Below, piece by piece: positions 49,512 through 58,769 of a stretch of 64,000 nucleotides of DNA. A program made the position numbers and the translations under genes. Numbering within the stretch: the first letter of the stretch is position 1; each line of letters starts with the position of its first letter. Origin of the DNA: SCUS01 sp966211675 (GTDB lineage Bacteria; Myxococcota_A; Polyangia; Polyangiales; Ga0077539); NCBI GenBank assembly GCA_966211675.1, contig CBIHPK010000014.1:12897-76896 (forward strand), in the 5' to 3' direction. Under the pieces are notes generated by a model, which was given only the letters and a program-made list of their open reading frames with translations, was not told the origin of the DNA and did not search any database.

Positions 49512-52325
49512 TCAGGCGAGCGCTTGAGCGAGCAGCGTGGCCTGTTCGAGCTTGTGGCTGGCGTTCGAGCCCGTCGCAGGAGAGGCGCTCTCCTCGCGGG
49601 CCACGCACGACAGCGGGAACCGCCCACCCAACAACCCGGGCAGGCGGGCGCCGAGGAAATACCACGCTCCCATGTTCCAGGGGTCTTCTTGCACCCAGAC
49701 GAGGGGGGTGCCGTCGGCGTAGGGGGCGAGGGCCGCGTCGAGCTCGCTCTTCGAGAGGGGATAGAGCTGCTCCAGGCGGATGATCGCGACGTCCATGGCC
49801 TTGCGCTCGGCGCGGGCGGCGTGGAGGTCCCAGTACACCTTGCCCGAGCAGAGCAGCACCTTCCGGACCGCCTTGGGGTCGACCGCGAGGTCGGGGATCA
49901 CCCGCTGGAAGCGACCGTTGGCCAGGTCGTTGCCGACCGACTCCTTCGCCCGGAGGAAGCTCTTCGGGGTCATGATGACCAGCGGCTTGCGCAGGGGGCG
50001 CAGCACCTGACGGCGCAGCGCGTGGAAGATCTGCGCGGGCGTCGTGAGGTTGCAGACGAAGATGTTGTCCTCGGCGCAGAGCTGGAGGAAGCGCTCGACG
50101 CGGCCGCTGGAGTGCTCCGGCCCCTGGCCCTCGAAGCCGTGCGGGAGCAGCAGCGTGAGGCCCGACAGGCGGTTCCACTTGTCCTCTCCCGACGACAGGA
50201 ACTGATCGATGATGACCTGTCCCCCGTTGGCGAAATCGCCGAACTGCGCCTCCCAGATGGTGAGCCCGTCCGGGTAGTCGAGCGAGTAGCCGTAGTCGAA
50301 GCCCAGGACCCCGGTCTCCGAGAGCGGCGAGTCGTACACCTCGAAGCGCGCCTTGCCGGTGGCGAGCGCGCTCAGCGGGGCGTAGCGCCGACCGTTGACC
50401 GCGTCGGTCCAGACCGCGTGGCGGTGGCTGAAGGTGCCTCGCCCCGCGTCCTGCCCGGAGAGCCGGATGGGGAAGCCCTCGGAGAGCAGCGAGGCGAAGG
50501 CGAGGGCCTCGGCGGTGCCCCAGTCGAGGGCGCTGGTGCCGGAGCTGTTGACCTGGTCGCGCCGACCCTTGAGGAGGTTCTCCACCTTGGGCTGGATGTG
50601 GAAGTCCGCGGGCACCGTCGTGATCGCCTTGATCAGCTCGCCCAGCCGGGGGAGGTCGACCTTCGTCTCGACGTCCGGCACCTGCGCGTCCGGGCCGCCG
50701 TGGTACCTCGCCCAGACCCCCGCGAGGGTGTTGGGCAGCGGGTGATGCAGCGAGTCGCGCGTCTCGGTGAGCTCCTCCTCGAGGGACTGCTTGCGGTTGG
50801 CGGCGAGGGCGTCGACCTGCTCTCGCGTGACCTTCCCCAGCTGCAGCAGCCGCTCGACGTAGGCCGCGCGGACGGAGGGCTTGCGGTCGATGGCGGCGTA
50901 CATCACCGGCTGCGTGAAGCGGGGCTCGTCGGTCTCGTTGTGGCCCCACTTCCGGTAGCAGTACATGTCGATGACGACGTCGCGGCCGAACTCCTGGCGG
51001 TACTCGACCGCGAGGTGGGCGACGTGGGCGACCGCCTCCGGGTCCTCGCCGTTCACGTGGAAGATCGGGATGCCGAGCATCTTCGCGAGGTCCGTCGCGT
51101 AGCGGGTCGAGCGCGCGTCCTCGGTGTTGGTGGTGAAGCCCACCTGGTTGTTGACCACGACGTGCAGCGTGCCGCCGGTGGCGTAGCCGCGCAGGCTCAT
51201 CAGGTTGAGCGTCTCGGCGACCACGCCCTGGCCGATGAAGGCCGCGTCGCCGTGGATGAGCAGCGGCACCACGTGGCGGCGCTGGGTGTCGCCGCGGCGG
51301 TCCTGCTTGGCGCGCACCCGGCCGGTGACCACCGGGTTGACGAACTCCAGGTGCGAGGGGTTGAAGGCCAGCGAGAGGTGCATCGAGCCCTGCGCCGTGG
51401 GCCGGTCGCAGGAATACCCGAGGTGGTACTTCACGTCCCCGCGGCCCATGCTGTGCTCGGGGTGCTTGTCGAAGAAGTGCGCGAAGATGTCCTTCGGCGA
51501 CTTCTGCATGATGTTGCAGAGCACGTTGAGGCGCCCGCGGTGGGCCATGCCGATGACGGCCTCCTCGACGCCGAGCTCGCCGGAGCGCTGGAGCATCAGG
51601 TCGAGCAGGGGGATCAGCGACTCGCCGCCCTCCAGCGAGAAGCGCTTCGCGCCGGTGAAGTTCGTGTGCAGGAACTGCTCGAAGATCTCCGCGTCGATGA
51701 GCCGGCCGAGGATGTGGAGCTGCTCGTCGGCGCCGAGGTCGAGGCGGTTGGCGCTCCCCTCCATGCGCTCGCGCAGCCACGCGCGCATGTGGAGTTCCTC
51801 GATGTGCATGAACTCGACGCCGATGCTGCGGCAGTAGGTCTCGTGGAGGCGCTCGACGATGGCGCGGACGGTCGCCTCGTGGCCGAGCCCGCTGAGGTCG
51901 CCGGTGGGCACTCGCGCGTCGAGCTCGGCGTCGCTGATGCCGAAGCGGTCGGGCGTGAGCTCGAGCGGCGGGAGCTGCACGAGCCCGAGCGGGTCGAGCG
52001 CCGACCAGAGGTGACCGCGGAGGCGGTAGGCGTGGATGAGCTGGTTGACCCGCTGGGCGAGCTCCGCGTCGACCCCGACGGGCGCCATGCTGAGCATCTG
52101 CTGCATCGGAATCTGCAGCGCACCGTGGCCGTTGCCGTTGGTGACCTCGTGGCCGTTGCCGGTGCGCGCGTCGACGTCGAGCGTCCCGGCGACCACGTGG
52201 CCCGACTCGGTCTGGAGGCCCTCGAAGTAGGTGCGCCAGCGCTCGCCGACGGTCGAGGGGTTCTCCTGGTAGCGGAGGAAGAGCTCCTCCACGAATGCCT
52301 GATTGACGCCGAAATCCTGGTTCAT
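49512..52325 (-). CDS. sucA: 2-oxoglutarate dehydrogenase E1 component
   Basis: A 937-residue thiamine-diphosphate enzyme of the TCA cycle that decarboxylates 2-oxoglutarate and passes succinyl to the lipoyl group of E2. The N-terminus (AFVEELFLRYQENPSTVGER) is the E1 arm. RFSLEGGESLIPLLD, IGMAHRGRLNVLCNIM, GDAAFIGQGVVAETL (ThDP/Mg site) and RKWGHNETDEPRFTQPVMY are family motifs. GTFSHRHAVW, GFDYGYSLDYPDGLTIWEAQ and LLPHGFEGQGPEHSSGRVER are the C-terminal half. Full length. The E2 gene (sucB) is not adjacent, unlike most operons. A response regulator gene follows by 18 bp. Confidence 0.96.
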   Translation of the reverse strand: MNQDFGVNQAFVEELFLRYQENPSTVGERWRTYFEGLQTESGHVVAGTLDVDARTGNGHEVTNGNGHGALQIPMQQMLSMAPVGVDAELAQRVNQLIHAYRLRGHLWSALDPLGLVQLPPLELTPDRFGISDAELDARVPTGDLSGLGHEATVRAIVERLHETYCRSIGVEFMHIEELHMRAWLRERMEGSANRLDLGADEQLHILGRLIDAEIFEQFLHTNFTGAKRFSLEGGESLIPLLDLMLQRSGELGVEEAVIGMAHRGRLNVLCNIMQKSPKDIFAHFFDKHPEHSMGRGDVKYHLGYSCDRPTAQGSMHLSLAFNPSHLEFVNPVVTGRVRAKQDRRGDTQRRHVVPLLIHGDAAFIGQGVVAETLNLMSLRGYATGGTLHVVVNNQVGFTTNTEDARSTRYATDLAKMLGIPIFHVNGEDPEAVAHVAHLAVEYRQEFGRDVVIDMYCYRKWGHNETDEPRFTQPVMYAAIDRKPSVRAAYVERLLQLGKVTREQVDALAANRKQSLEEELTETRDSLHHPLPNTLAGVWARYHGGPDAQVPDVETKVDLPRLGELIKAITTVPADFHIQPKVENLLKGRRDQVNSSGTSALDWGTAEALAFASLLSEGFPIRLSGQDAGRGTFSHRHAVWTDAVNGRRYAPLSALATGKARFEVYDSPLSETGVLGFDYGYSLDYPDGLTIWEAQFGDFANGGQVIIDQFLSSGEDKWNRLSGLTLLLPHGFEGQGPEHSSGRVERFLQLCAEDNIFVCNLTTPAQIFHALRRQVLRPLRKPLVIMTPKSFLRAKESVGNDLANGRFQRVIPDLAVDPKAVRKVLLCSGKVYWDLHAARAERKAMDVAIIRLEQLYPLSKSELDAALAPYADGTPLVWVQEDPWNMGAWYFLGARLPGLLGGRFPLSCVAREESASPATGSNASHKLEQATLLAQALA

Positions 52326-52462
52326 GATGGGCTTAGGTCACCCGCGCGGTCGTTGGAGGGGGACCGCCTCTGACGGGGCCCGCAACCATAGGGGCATCGC
52401 GACCTGATCGCCAGAGCAGCGCATGCAATCGCGCGCCGGGGGATCCAAGGGCGTCGCGGGGG

Positions 52463-53926
52463 TCACTCGATGGGGATGCGTCCGCCCGGCGCGCCGGCCG
52501 GTCGCGCTCGGCGCGATGGAGCCCGAGGCGGGGTCGGGACCACCACGGGCGGAGGAGTCGCGACCGCGGGCGGCGTCGGGGGCGCCTCGGGGACCACAAC
52601 CGCGGGCGCGGGCACGGGCGGCGGGGAGGGCGCCGGGACGGGCGGCGGCGGAGGCGGGGCCACGGGGCGAGCGGCGATCGGACGAGGCGCCGGTCGAGGG
52701 GAGGGCGAAGGTCGCTGCGTCGCGATCACCGCGACGACGACGCTCACGAGGCCCACGAGGACGGCGGCCCACCCGAGCCAGCCCATGCGGCGCATCGGCA
52801 GCCGCACGGGCTCGGCGTCGTCGTCGAGGGCGCTGCGCGAGGGTGGCTCCGGGAGCAGCTCGGTGATGCGGCCGGACTCCGGGGTCGCGGGCTCGACCGC
52901 GGGCTCCGGGGTCGGGGCGGGCTCCGGGGCCGGGGCGGGCGCTGCGGGGGCCGCAGGCGCCGAGCGGTCGTCGCGCCAGATGGCCTCCGACGGCACCTCG
53001 GCGAGCAGGGCCTGCAGCAGCGCTCCGGCGTCGGGGAAGCGGTCCGCCGGTCGGAGCGCGAGCGCTCGGAGCAGCACCGGCTCCCACGGGCCCACGTCCA
53101 GGCCGAAGCGCGCGGGCGTCGGGCGTCGCCGGCTGAGCGCCTCGGAGAAGAGCTCCACCGAGTCGTCGCCCTCGTAGGGCGGCTCGCCGGTGAGCATCTC
53201 CGTGAGCACCAGCGAGAGCGCGTGCACGTCCGTCCAGGGTCCGGTGCGCGTGCCGCTCAGCTGCTCCGGGGCCGCGTACTCGAGCGAGAACATCTGCAGG
53301 TGCGCCTGCGTGGACGTCTGGCCCGGCGATGGGGCCCGGTCGTCGTCGGTCATCACCTTCGCGATGCCGAAGTCGAGGAGCTTCAGCTTCACCTCGCCCC
53401 GCTTGCTGGTCACGATCATCAGGTTGCCGGGCTTGATGTCGCGGTGCGCGATGCCCTCCTCGTGCGCCAGCGCTACCGCCTCGATCACCGGGCGCAGCAG
53501 CGCGAAGCACTCCGAGGGCGAGCGGGCCGCGGTGCCGGTCTCGGCGCGCTCGTCGAGGTCGCGCTCGAGGGTCTGGCCGTCGAGCCACTCCAGGGCCATC
53601 CACGGAGCGAGGTCGCCCGTCGGCATGATGGAGCTGCCGAAGTCGAGCACCCGGACGATGGCCTCGTGGTCGATGCGAGCGATGGTGCGAGCCTCGTTGG
53701 CGAACTTCCGGAAGAACTCCCCGCGCGCCTCCTGCGCGTGGTGCGCGGGGATCTTCAGCACCTTCAGTGCGACGGTCTTCTGCAGCTCGGTGTGGGCGCA
53801 GCGGTAGACCACCGCGAAGCCCCCTTCGGCGACCACTGCCTCCACGGCGTACTTCCCGTCGAGGCGGGTGCCCACCAGCCGGAAGGGGTCGGTCGAGGCC
53901 TTCTCTGCGCTCGCGGAAGCCGTCAT
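52463..53926 (-). CDS. transmembrane Ser/Thr protein kinase with Pro-rich tail
   Basis: A 487-residue kinase. The glycine loop is VVAEGGFAVVYRCA, then VALKVLKI lysine, HRDIKPGNLMI, LLDFGIAKV and FSLEYAAPEQLSG as the activation end. DVHALSLVLTEMLTG replaces the usual DxYSLG. After a Pro/Ala/Glu linker (about 310-365) one membrane segment (GWLGWAAVLVGLVSVVVAVI) leads to about 80 residues outside, almost entirely Pro/Ala/Val and ending in Arg-rich sequence. Such a tail could thread through peptidoglycan. ATG 53926 was preferred; GTG 53935 would add three residues. It is divergent from the lytic transglycosylase gene (111 bp), so the two may be co-regulated. Confidence 0.9.
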   Translation of the reverse strand: MTASASAEKASTDPFRLVGTRLDGKYAVEAVVAEGGFAVVYRCAHTELQKTVALKVLKIPAHHAQEARGEFFRKFANEARTIARIDHEAIVRVLDFGSSIMPTGDLAPWMALEWLDGQTLERDLDERAETGTAARSPSECFALLRPVIEAVALAHEEGIAHRDIKPGNLMIVTSKRGEVKLKLLDFGIAKVMTDDDRAPSPGQTSTQAHLQMFSLEYAAPEQLSGTRTGPWTDVHALSLVLTEMLTGEPPYEGDDSVELFSEALSRRRPTPARFGLDVGPWEPVLLRALALRPADRFPDAGALLQALLAEVPSEAIWRDDRSAPAAPAAPAPAPEPAPTPEPAVEPATPESGRITELLPEPPSRSALDDDAEPVRLPMRRMGWLGWAAVLVGLVSVVVAVIATQRPSPSPRPAPRPIAARPVAPPPPPPVPAPSPPPVPAPAVVVPEAPPTPPAVATPPPVVVPTPPRAPSRRARPAGAPGGRIPIE

Positions 53927-54037
53927 CTGGTGCACCGCACGGCGCCAACGCTACCACGCGATCGGCGCTCCGCCGCAGCCGCTCGTCACCGTGCGACGCC
54001 CCACGGCGGGCGTCGGTGTGATACCCGATCAGGCACC

Positions 54038-56293
54038 GTGGCGACGCGAGTCCGAAGCCTGCCCCTGCTCCTCGCGATCTCGCTCCTCGGGTGCGTCCGC
54101 GACCCGCCCGCCCCGCCGCCGCGCCGCGCCGCTCCGTCGATCCAGCGACCCGCGCCCGCGGAGGACGCCGCGCTCGCGGAGGACGCCGGGGTCGAGCCCG
54201 CCGCGCCTCCCTCGCTCGCCGCGGTGGTGGCGCTCGTCCGCGCGGGCGACCGCCCCGCCGTGCGCGCGGCCATGGAGCGGCTGCCCTCGTCCGTGCAGTC
54301 GAGCCCCGAGGCCCGCTTCATCGCGGCCCGCGTCGCGCTCGACCTCGGCGACCCGACCCTCGCGCTCGCCCGGCTGCCGGGCCTCGCGGCGCAGCTGCCC
54401 GCGCTCGGGCTGGACGTCCGACGGATGGAGGCCGCGGCCCTCGCCGCGACCGGGCGTCACGCCGACGCCCGCGCGGCCTGGGAGGCCCTCGCGGCCCGCG
54501 GCGGAGGCGCTCGCGATCGCACCATGGCGGTGCTCGAGGCGTGGTCCGCGGGAGACCGGCCCGGGGCCGCCGCGGCGATGCGCTCGTGGGTCTCGCACCC
54601 GCCCGCCGGCATCGACCGCTCGCGCGCCTGGCGCCTCGCCGCCGAGGCCCTCGACGCCGCGGCGGACGCCCCGACGGCCCTGGAGGCCCGACGGCGCCTG
54701 GCGATCGACGAGCCCGACACCGCCGCGGGCGTCGAGGCCCTCGCGGCGCTCACCCGCGGGGGACACCCGCTCACGGCCGCGCAGTCCCTGCAGCGCGCCG
54801 GGGTGCTCCTCGAGAGGGCCCGCCACGCCGAGGCCATCGAGTCGCTCCAGGCGATCCCGGCGCTCGAGGGGCGCGACGAGGCGAGGCGGGTGCACCTGCT
54901 GGGGAGGGCGTTCTTCGGCGCGCGGGGGAGGTACCCCGAGGCGCACCGATGGCTCTCCGCGGCGGCGCGCAACCCGCTCAACGGCGACCGCGACGAGGAC
55001 GCCTTCATGGCCGCCCGGGCGCTCTCCCGCGCCGACCAGGACGACGACGCGGTGCGCGCCTACGACGCCGTCGCCCGCTCGCTCCGGGGGCGCTGGAGCG
55101 ACGAGGCGGCCTTCCGCGCGGCGTGGCTGGAGTCGAGGCACGCTCGGCTCGAGCAGGCGGTCTCGCGGTGGAGGGCCTTCCTCCGCGACCGCCCGGAGGC
55201 GCCGTCGAGACTGCGGGTCGACGCGGCCTGGCACCTGGGGTGGACGCTCTACTCCGCGGGTCGCTTCGCCGACTCGGTGGAGCCGCTCGCGCGCTCGGGC
55301 GACCTCGCGACGCACCACCTCGAGCGCGGTCGGGGGAGGTACTGGTCCGCCGTGGCGAAGCTGCGCGCGGGCGACCCCTCCGCGGCGGTGGCGGCGTGGC
55401 GGGGGCTCATGCAGCACCGGCCGCTCACCTGGTACGCGATCCTCGCGGAGTCGAGGCTCCGGGCGCAGGGGGCGGCGCCGGACCCGGTGCCCGCGCCGCC
55501 GGAGGCGAGGCCGAGGCCACCGCTCACCCTGCCGCCGAGGGCGCGCTGGCTCGCCGCGCTCGGCTTCGACCGCGAGGCCGCGGAGGTCGTCGTCGCGGAG
55601 GAGGACGCGCTGCGGGCCACGCTCCCCCGAGACCGAGCCGACGAGGTGATGGCCGGGGCCTACCTCGCGCTCGGCGACGCTCGCAGGGCCTTCGTGCTCT
55701 CGTCCCGGCACGCCGACGCGCTCGACGAGCTGCCCTCCGCCACGACGCGCTGGATCTGGGACGCGGGCTTCCCCCGGCCCTTCGCCCCGCTGGTCGAGGC
55801 CGCGGAGGACGCCAACGGGCTGCCGCGCGACTACCTCTTCGCGATCATGCGCCAGGAGAGCGGCTTCAACGCGAGGGACGTCTCCACGGCGCGCGCGATC
55901 GGGCTGCTCCAGATGGTCCCGCCGACCTCTCGGCGCGTGGCGCAGGAGCTCGGCATCCCCTTCACCGAGGACCGCCTCTTCGAGCCCGCGTACAACATCC
56001 GCGTGGCGGGGCACTACATCGGTCGGCTCTACCGCCAGTACCGCTCGGTGCTGCCGAGGGCGATCGGGAGCTTCAACGCCGGGCCCGGCGCCATGAACCG
56101 CTGGATGCGAGAGCACGGCGCCGACGACGTCGACGCCTTCGTCGAGCACATCCCCTTCGACGAGACCCGCACCTATGTGCGCCGCGTGGTGCAGAACCTC
56201 GCGCGCTACCGCTACCTCTACGGTCGGCCCGAGCACACGGTGGCGCTGCCGTTGCGGAGCGACGCGGCCTTCGACGCGATCGTCGACTACTGA
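54038..56293 (+). CDS. soluble lytic murein transglycosylase, lipoprotein form
   Basis: A 751-residue protein. Signal peptide ends in lipobox ISLLGC (Cys19). A helical superhelix with tetratricopeptide-like repeats fills residues about 50-560 (AWEALAARGGG, LRVDAAWHLGWTLYSAGRF). The SLT/GH23 domain begins about 580: DYLFAIMRQESGFNARDVST with the catalytic Glu, then GLLQMVPPTSRRVAQELGI, YNIRVAGHYIGRLYRQY, GSFNAGPGAMNRWM and VEHIPFDETRTYVRRVVQN. It cleaves peptidoglycan glycan strands and forms 1,6-anhydro ends. GTG 54038 start lacks an ideal ribosome binding site. It is longer than E. coli Slt70. Confidence 0.92.
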   Translation: MATRVRSLPLLLAISLLGCVRDPPAPPPRRAAPSIQRPAPAEDAALAEDAGVEPAAPPSLAAVVALVRAGDRPAVRAAMERLPSSVQSSPEARFIAARVALDLGDPTLALARLPGLAAQLPALGLDVRRMEAAALAATGRHADARAAWEALAARGGGARDRTMAVLEAWSAGDRPGAAAAMRSWVSHPPAGIDRSRAWRLAAEALDAAADAPTALEARRRLAIDEPDTAAGVEALAALTRGGHPLTAAQSLQRAGVLLERARHAEAIESLQAIPALEGRDEARRVHLLGRAFFGARGRYPEAHRWLSAAARNPLNGDRDEDAFMAARALSRADQDDDAVRAYDAVARSLRGRWSDEAAFRAAWLESRHARLEQAVSRWRAFLRDRPEAPSRLRVDAAWHLGWTLYSAGRFADSVEPLARSGDLATHHLERGRGRYWSAVAKLRAGDPSAAVAAWRGLMQHRPLTWYAILAESRLRAQGAAPDPVPAPPEARPRPPLTLPPRARWLAALGFDREAAEVVVAEEDALRATLPRDRADEVMAGAYLALGDARRAFVLSSRHADALDELPSATTRWIWDAGFPRPFAPLVEAAEDANGLPRDYLFAIMRQESGFNARDVSTARAIGLLQMVPPTSRRVAQELGIPFTEDRLFEPAYNIRVAGHYIGRLYRQYRSVLPRAIGSFNAGPGAMNRWMREHGADDVDAFVEHIPFDETRTYVRRVVQNLARYRYLYGRPEHTVALPLRSDAAFDAIVDY

Positions 56294-56369
56294 TCCCTCC
56301 CCCACGCGGCACTTGATCCGAGCCCTGAGGAGGCGTTACCTCAGTCGAGATCCGGAGGTCAGCGCTGCG

Positions 56370-58769
56370 ATGTCGAACCGAGACCGCTCCGAGCCCCCAT
56401 CGGGTGAAGAGCACGCGGCCGCTCCGGCGGTGCACTCTTCGGCCCTCCCCATCGGCGCGCCACCGCGCCGGAAGTCCGTGGAGTCGCTCCCGGCGCTGCC
56501 GCCCTACCATCCCCCGTACGGCTCGGCCCCGTCCCCGAAGCCCCTGACGCTGGCCCCGCCTCGCCGGCCCAGCGACTCGCAGCTCCCGATCGATCCGACG
56601 CCGCGCTCGCCGCTCTCGGTCGCGCCTCCGAGCCGTCCGTCGTCCGCGCCGATCGAGCCTCCGAGCCGCCCTACCTCCGCGCCCGTCGCGCGCGCCGCGC
56701 CGTCCTTCCGCCCGCCGCCGCCGCGCCCGACCCGCCCGGTCGCCGCGCCAGGCGCCGAGGCGGTCTTCGCCCAGTCGGCCCGCTCGGACGCCCCGGCCTC
56801 GAAGGCGCCATCGCTCGCCGACGAGATCTTCACGGTCCCGCCGCCGAGCTCGTCGGTGCCCGACCGCTTCGAGCTCGATGACCTCTTCACCGGCGCTCCG
56901 GCCCGCACGCCCACGGTCGCTCCGCGCAAGCCGACGGCGCCGCCCAAGAGCCTGGCCCGCGCGGCCCCCTCGTCGGGCGACTCCACCTATGCCTCTCTGC
57001 CTCCGCTCCGGCTCTCGGCCCCTCCGTCGGGGAGCGTCCCCCCGCCTCGGCTCTCCACGCCGCCGCTCGAAGGCGAGGCGGAGACCTCGTTGCAGGGGAG
57101 CGAGCGCGCCGTCGCGGCCCACGCGTGCATGCTCGCCCTCGCCCGCGCCTCGCGGAGCTACCTCATCTACGACCCCAGCAACCAGGCGGTGCGGGGCTTC
57201 CTCGACGCGGTCCGCGGCACCTTCATCGATTACCTGGCCCGGTATGGCGAGCTCCCGCTGACGGTGCGCCCCTTCGAGCTCGTGCTCGACCAGGAGGTCG
57301 TCTACATCGAGCGCGAGCGGGAGCGCTCGCTGGCCCTCAAGCTCTTCCGCGACGGCGTCCGCAAGATCACCCTCGACGCGGACACCACCTGGCAGGAGCT
57401 CACCAAGCTGCTGGAGATCCTGTCGATCCGCTTCGTGGGGGTGCGGCACGACGAGGACGACCTGGTCACCCTGCTGTGGAAGGCCGGGTTCCACCACATC
57501 ACCATCGAGTCCATCGAGGGCTTCGTGCCCGACGACGACGAGGACGAGATGCCCGCCGCGGAGCGCAGCGCCTCGGCCTTCTCGATCACCGCCTCCGCGA
57601 AGGTCCCCGCGGACTTCGACCTCCCGGGGCCCTCGCTGCCGCCCCCGGTGCGCGTGGCGCCCGCGGAGGTCTCCCCCGAGGCCCGCGACGCGCTGGTGGC
57701 CGAGACGGCCTCGCCGCGGCTGCCGCAGGTCACCATCGACCTCATCCGACAGCTCCTCGCGGTGGCGGGCGATCCGACGGACCCGCTGGGCTTCGACGAG
57801 GTCGCTCCGCTGGTGCGCGAGGCGCGCGACTTCCTCCTCTCGGACAGCCGGCTGCAGCAGCTCCGCGCCCTCTACGACGTGCTCGATGGCTTCTCCGCCG
57901 GGCACCCGGAGCTGGCCGCGCAGCTCGGGCCCATCGTGTCCGGGTTCTTCGACGCTCGCGCGCTGCAGAAGCTGGTGCGCTCGGTGCCCCACGACGCCCC
58001 ATCGGCCCCCGCGGAGCTGAAGCAGCTGCTCGCGGCGCTGCCCTACGACCCGCTGCCGGTGCTCCTCGAGCTGCTCGGGGCCGAGCGCGCGGAGAACGAC
58101 CGGCGCATCCTGCGCGAGCTGCTGGAGGCCTACCTGCCGGAGCGCGCGGACGTGGTCATCGCCCGACTGCGAGAGGTGCGGGGCAGCCTCGCGGCGGACC
58201 TCCTGCGCGCCCTCTCGGAGCGCCTCCCGGACGCCCCGACGCTGGTGGCCTCGACGCTCATCTCCGGCGACGACGACGAGCTGCAGATGGAGTTCCTGAG
58301 GCTGACGGCCTCGGCGCGCACGGACACCTCGACGCGCGGGGTGCTGGTGCACCTGCTGCGATCGCCGAGCGAGCTGCTGCGGGTGCGCACCGTCGAGGCC
58401 ATCGGCGAGCACCGGGAGCCCGGGGCCTTCACGCTGCTCCAGCGCCACGCCGACCACCGCGCGGGGCAGAAGTCGTCGCCGGAGGAGATGGCCGCGGTCG
58501 GGCGGGCCATGACCCTGGTCGACCCGGCGAGGGCGATGGAGGTGTTCCGTGAGTGGGCGAGGCCGGCGGGGCTGATCCAGCGGCTGATGAAGAGCGACGA
58601 GCACGAGGCGAGGGCGCGCGCGGCGGCCGCGGGGCTGGCGCGGCACCCGGACGCGGAGGCGGACACGATCCTGAGGGAGATGGCGACCGGGGCGACGGCG
58701 GAGACGATGCGCAAGGTGGCCGAGGAGTCGCGCGCGGAGCGGGCGCAGGCGGCGAGGGCGCGGTCGTGA
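56370..58769 (+). CDS. Pro-rich protein with shared N-terminal domain and HEAT-like repeats
   Basis: A 799-residue cytoplasmic protein. Residues 1-235 are a disordered Pro/Ser/Ala-rich region. At about 240-385 there is a folded domain (CMLALARASRSYLIYDPSNQ, then FELVLDQEVVYIERERERSL, DGVRKITLDADTTWQELTKL). The same pattern occurs in the N-terminus of the HD protein encoded next. From about 460 the sequence consists of helical pairs resembling HEAT repeats (SPSELLRVRTVEAIGEHREP, AFTLLQRHADH). It has no catalytic motif. A GGAGG site precedes ATG 56370. Its stop overlaps the next start (GTGA), so the two are made together and probably form a complex. Function unknown. Confidence 0.8.
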   Translation: MSNRDRSEPPSGEEHAAAPAVHSSALPIGAPPRRKSVESLPALPPYHPPYGSAPSPKPLTLAPPRRPSDSQLPIDPTPRSPLSVAPPSRPSSAPIEPPSRPTSAPVARAAPSFRPPPPRPTRPVAAPGAEAVFAQSARSDAPASKAPSLADEIFTVPPPSSSVPDRFELDDLFTGAPARTPTVAPRKPTAPPKSLARAAPSSGDSTYASLPPLRLSAPPSGSVPPPRLSTPPLEGEAETSLQGSERAVAAHACMLALARASRSYLIYDPSNQAVRGFLDAVRGTFIDYLARYGELPLTVRPFELVLDQEVVYIERERERSLALKLFRDGVRKITLDADTTWQELTKLLEILSIRFVGVRHDEDDLVTLLWKAGFHHITIESIEGFVPDDDEDEMPAAERSASAFSITASAKVPADFDLPGPSLPPPVRVAPAEVSPEARDALVAETASPRLPQVTIDLIRQLLAVAGDPTDPLGFDEVAPLVREARDFLLSDSRLQQLRALYDVLDGFSAGHPELAAQLGPIVSGFFDARALQKLVRSVPHDAPSAPAELKQLLAALPYDPLPVLLELLGAERAENDRRILRELLEAYLPERADVVIARLREVRGSLAADLLRALSERLPDAPTLVASTLISGDDDELQMEFLRLTASARTDTSTRGVLVHLLRSPSELLRVRTVEAIGEHREPGAFTLLQRHADHRAGQKSSPEEMAAVGRAMTLVDPARAMEVFREWARPAGLIQRLMKSDEHEARARAAAAGLARHPDAEADTILREMATGATAETMRKVAEESRAERAQAARARS

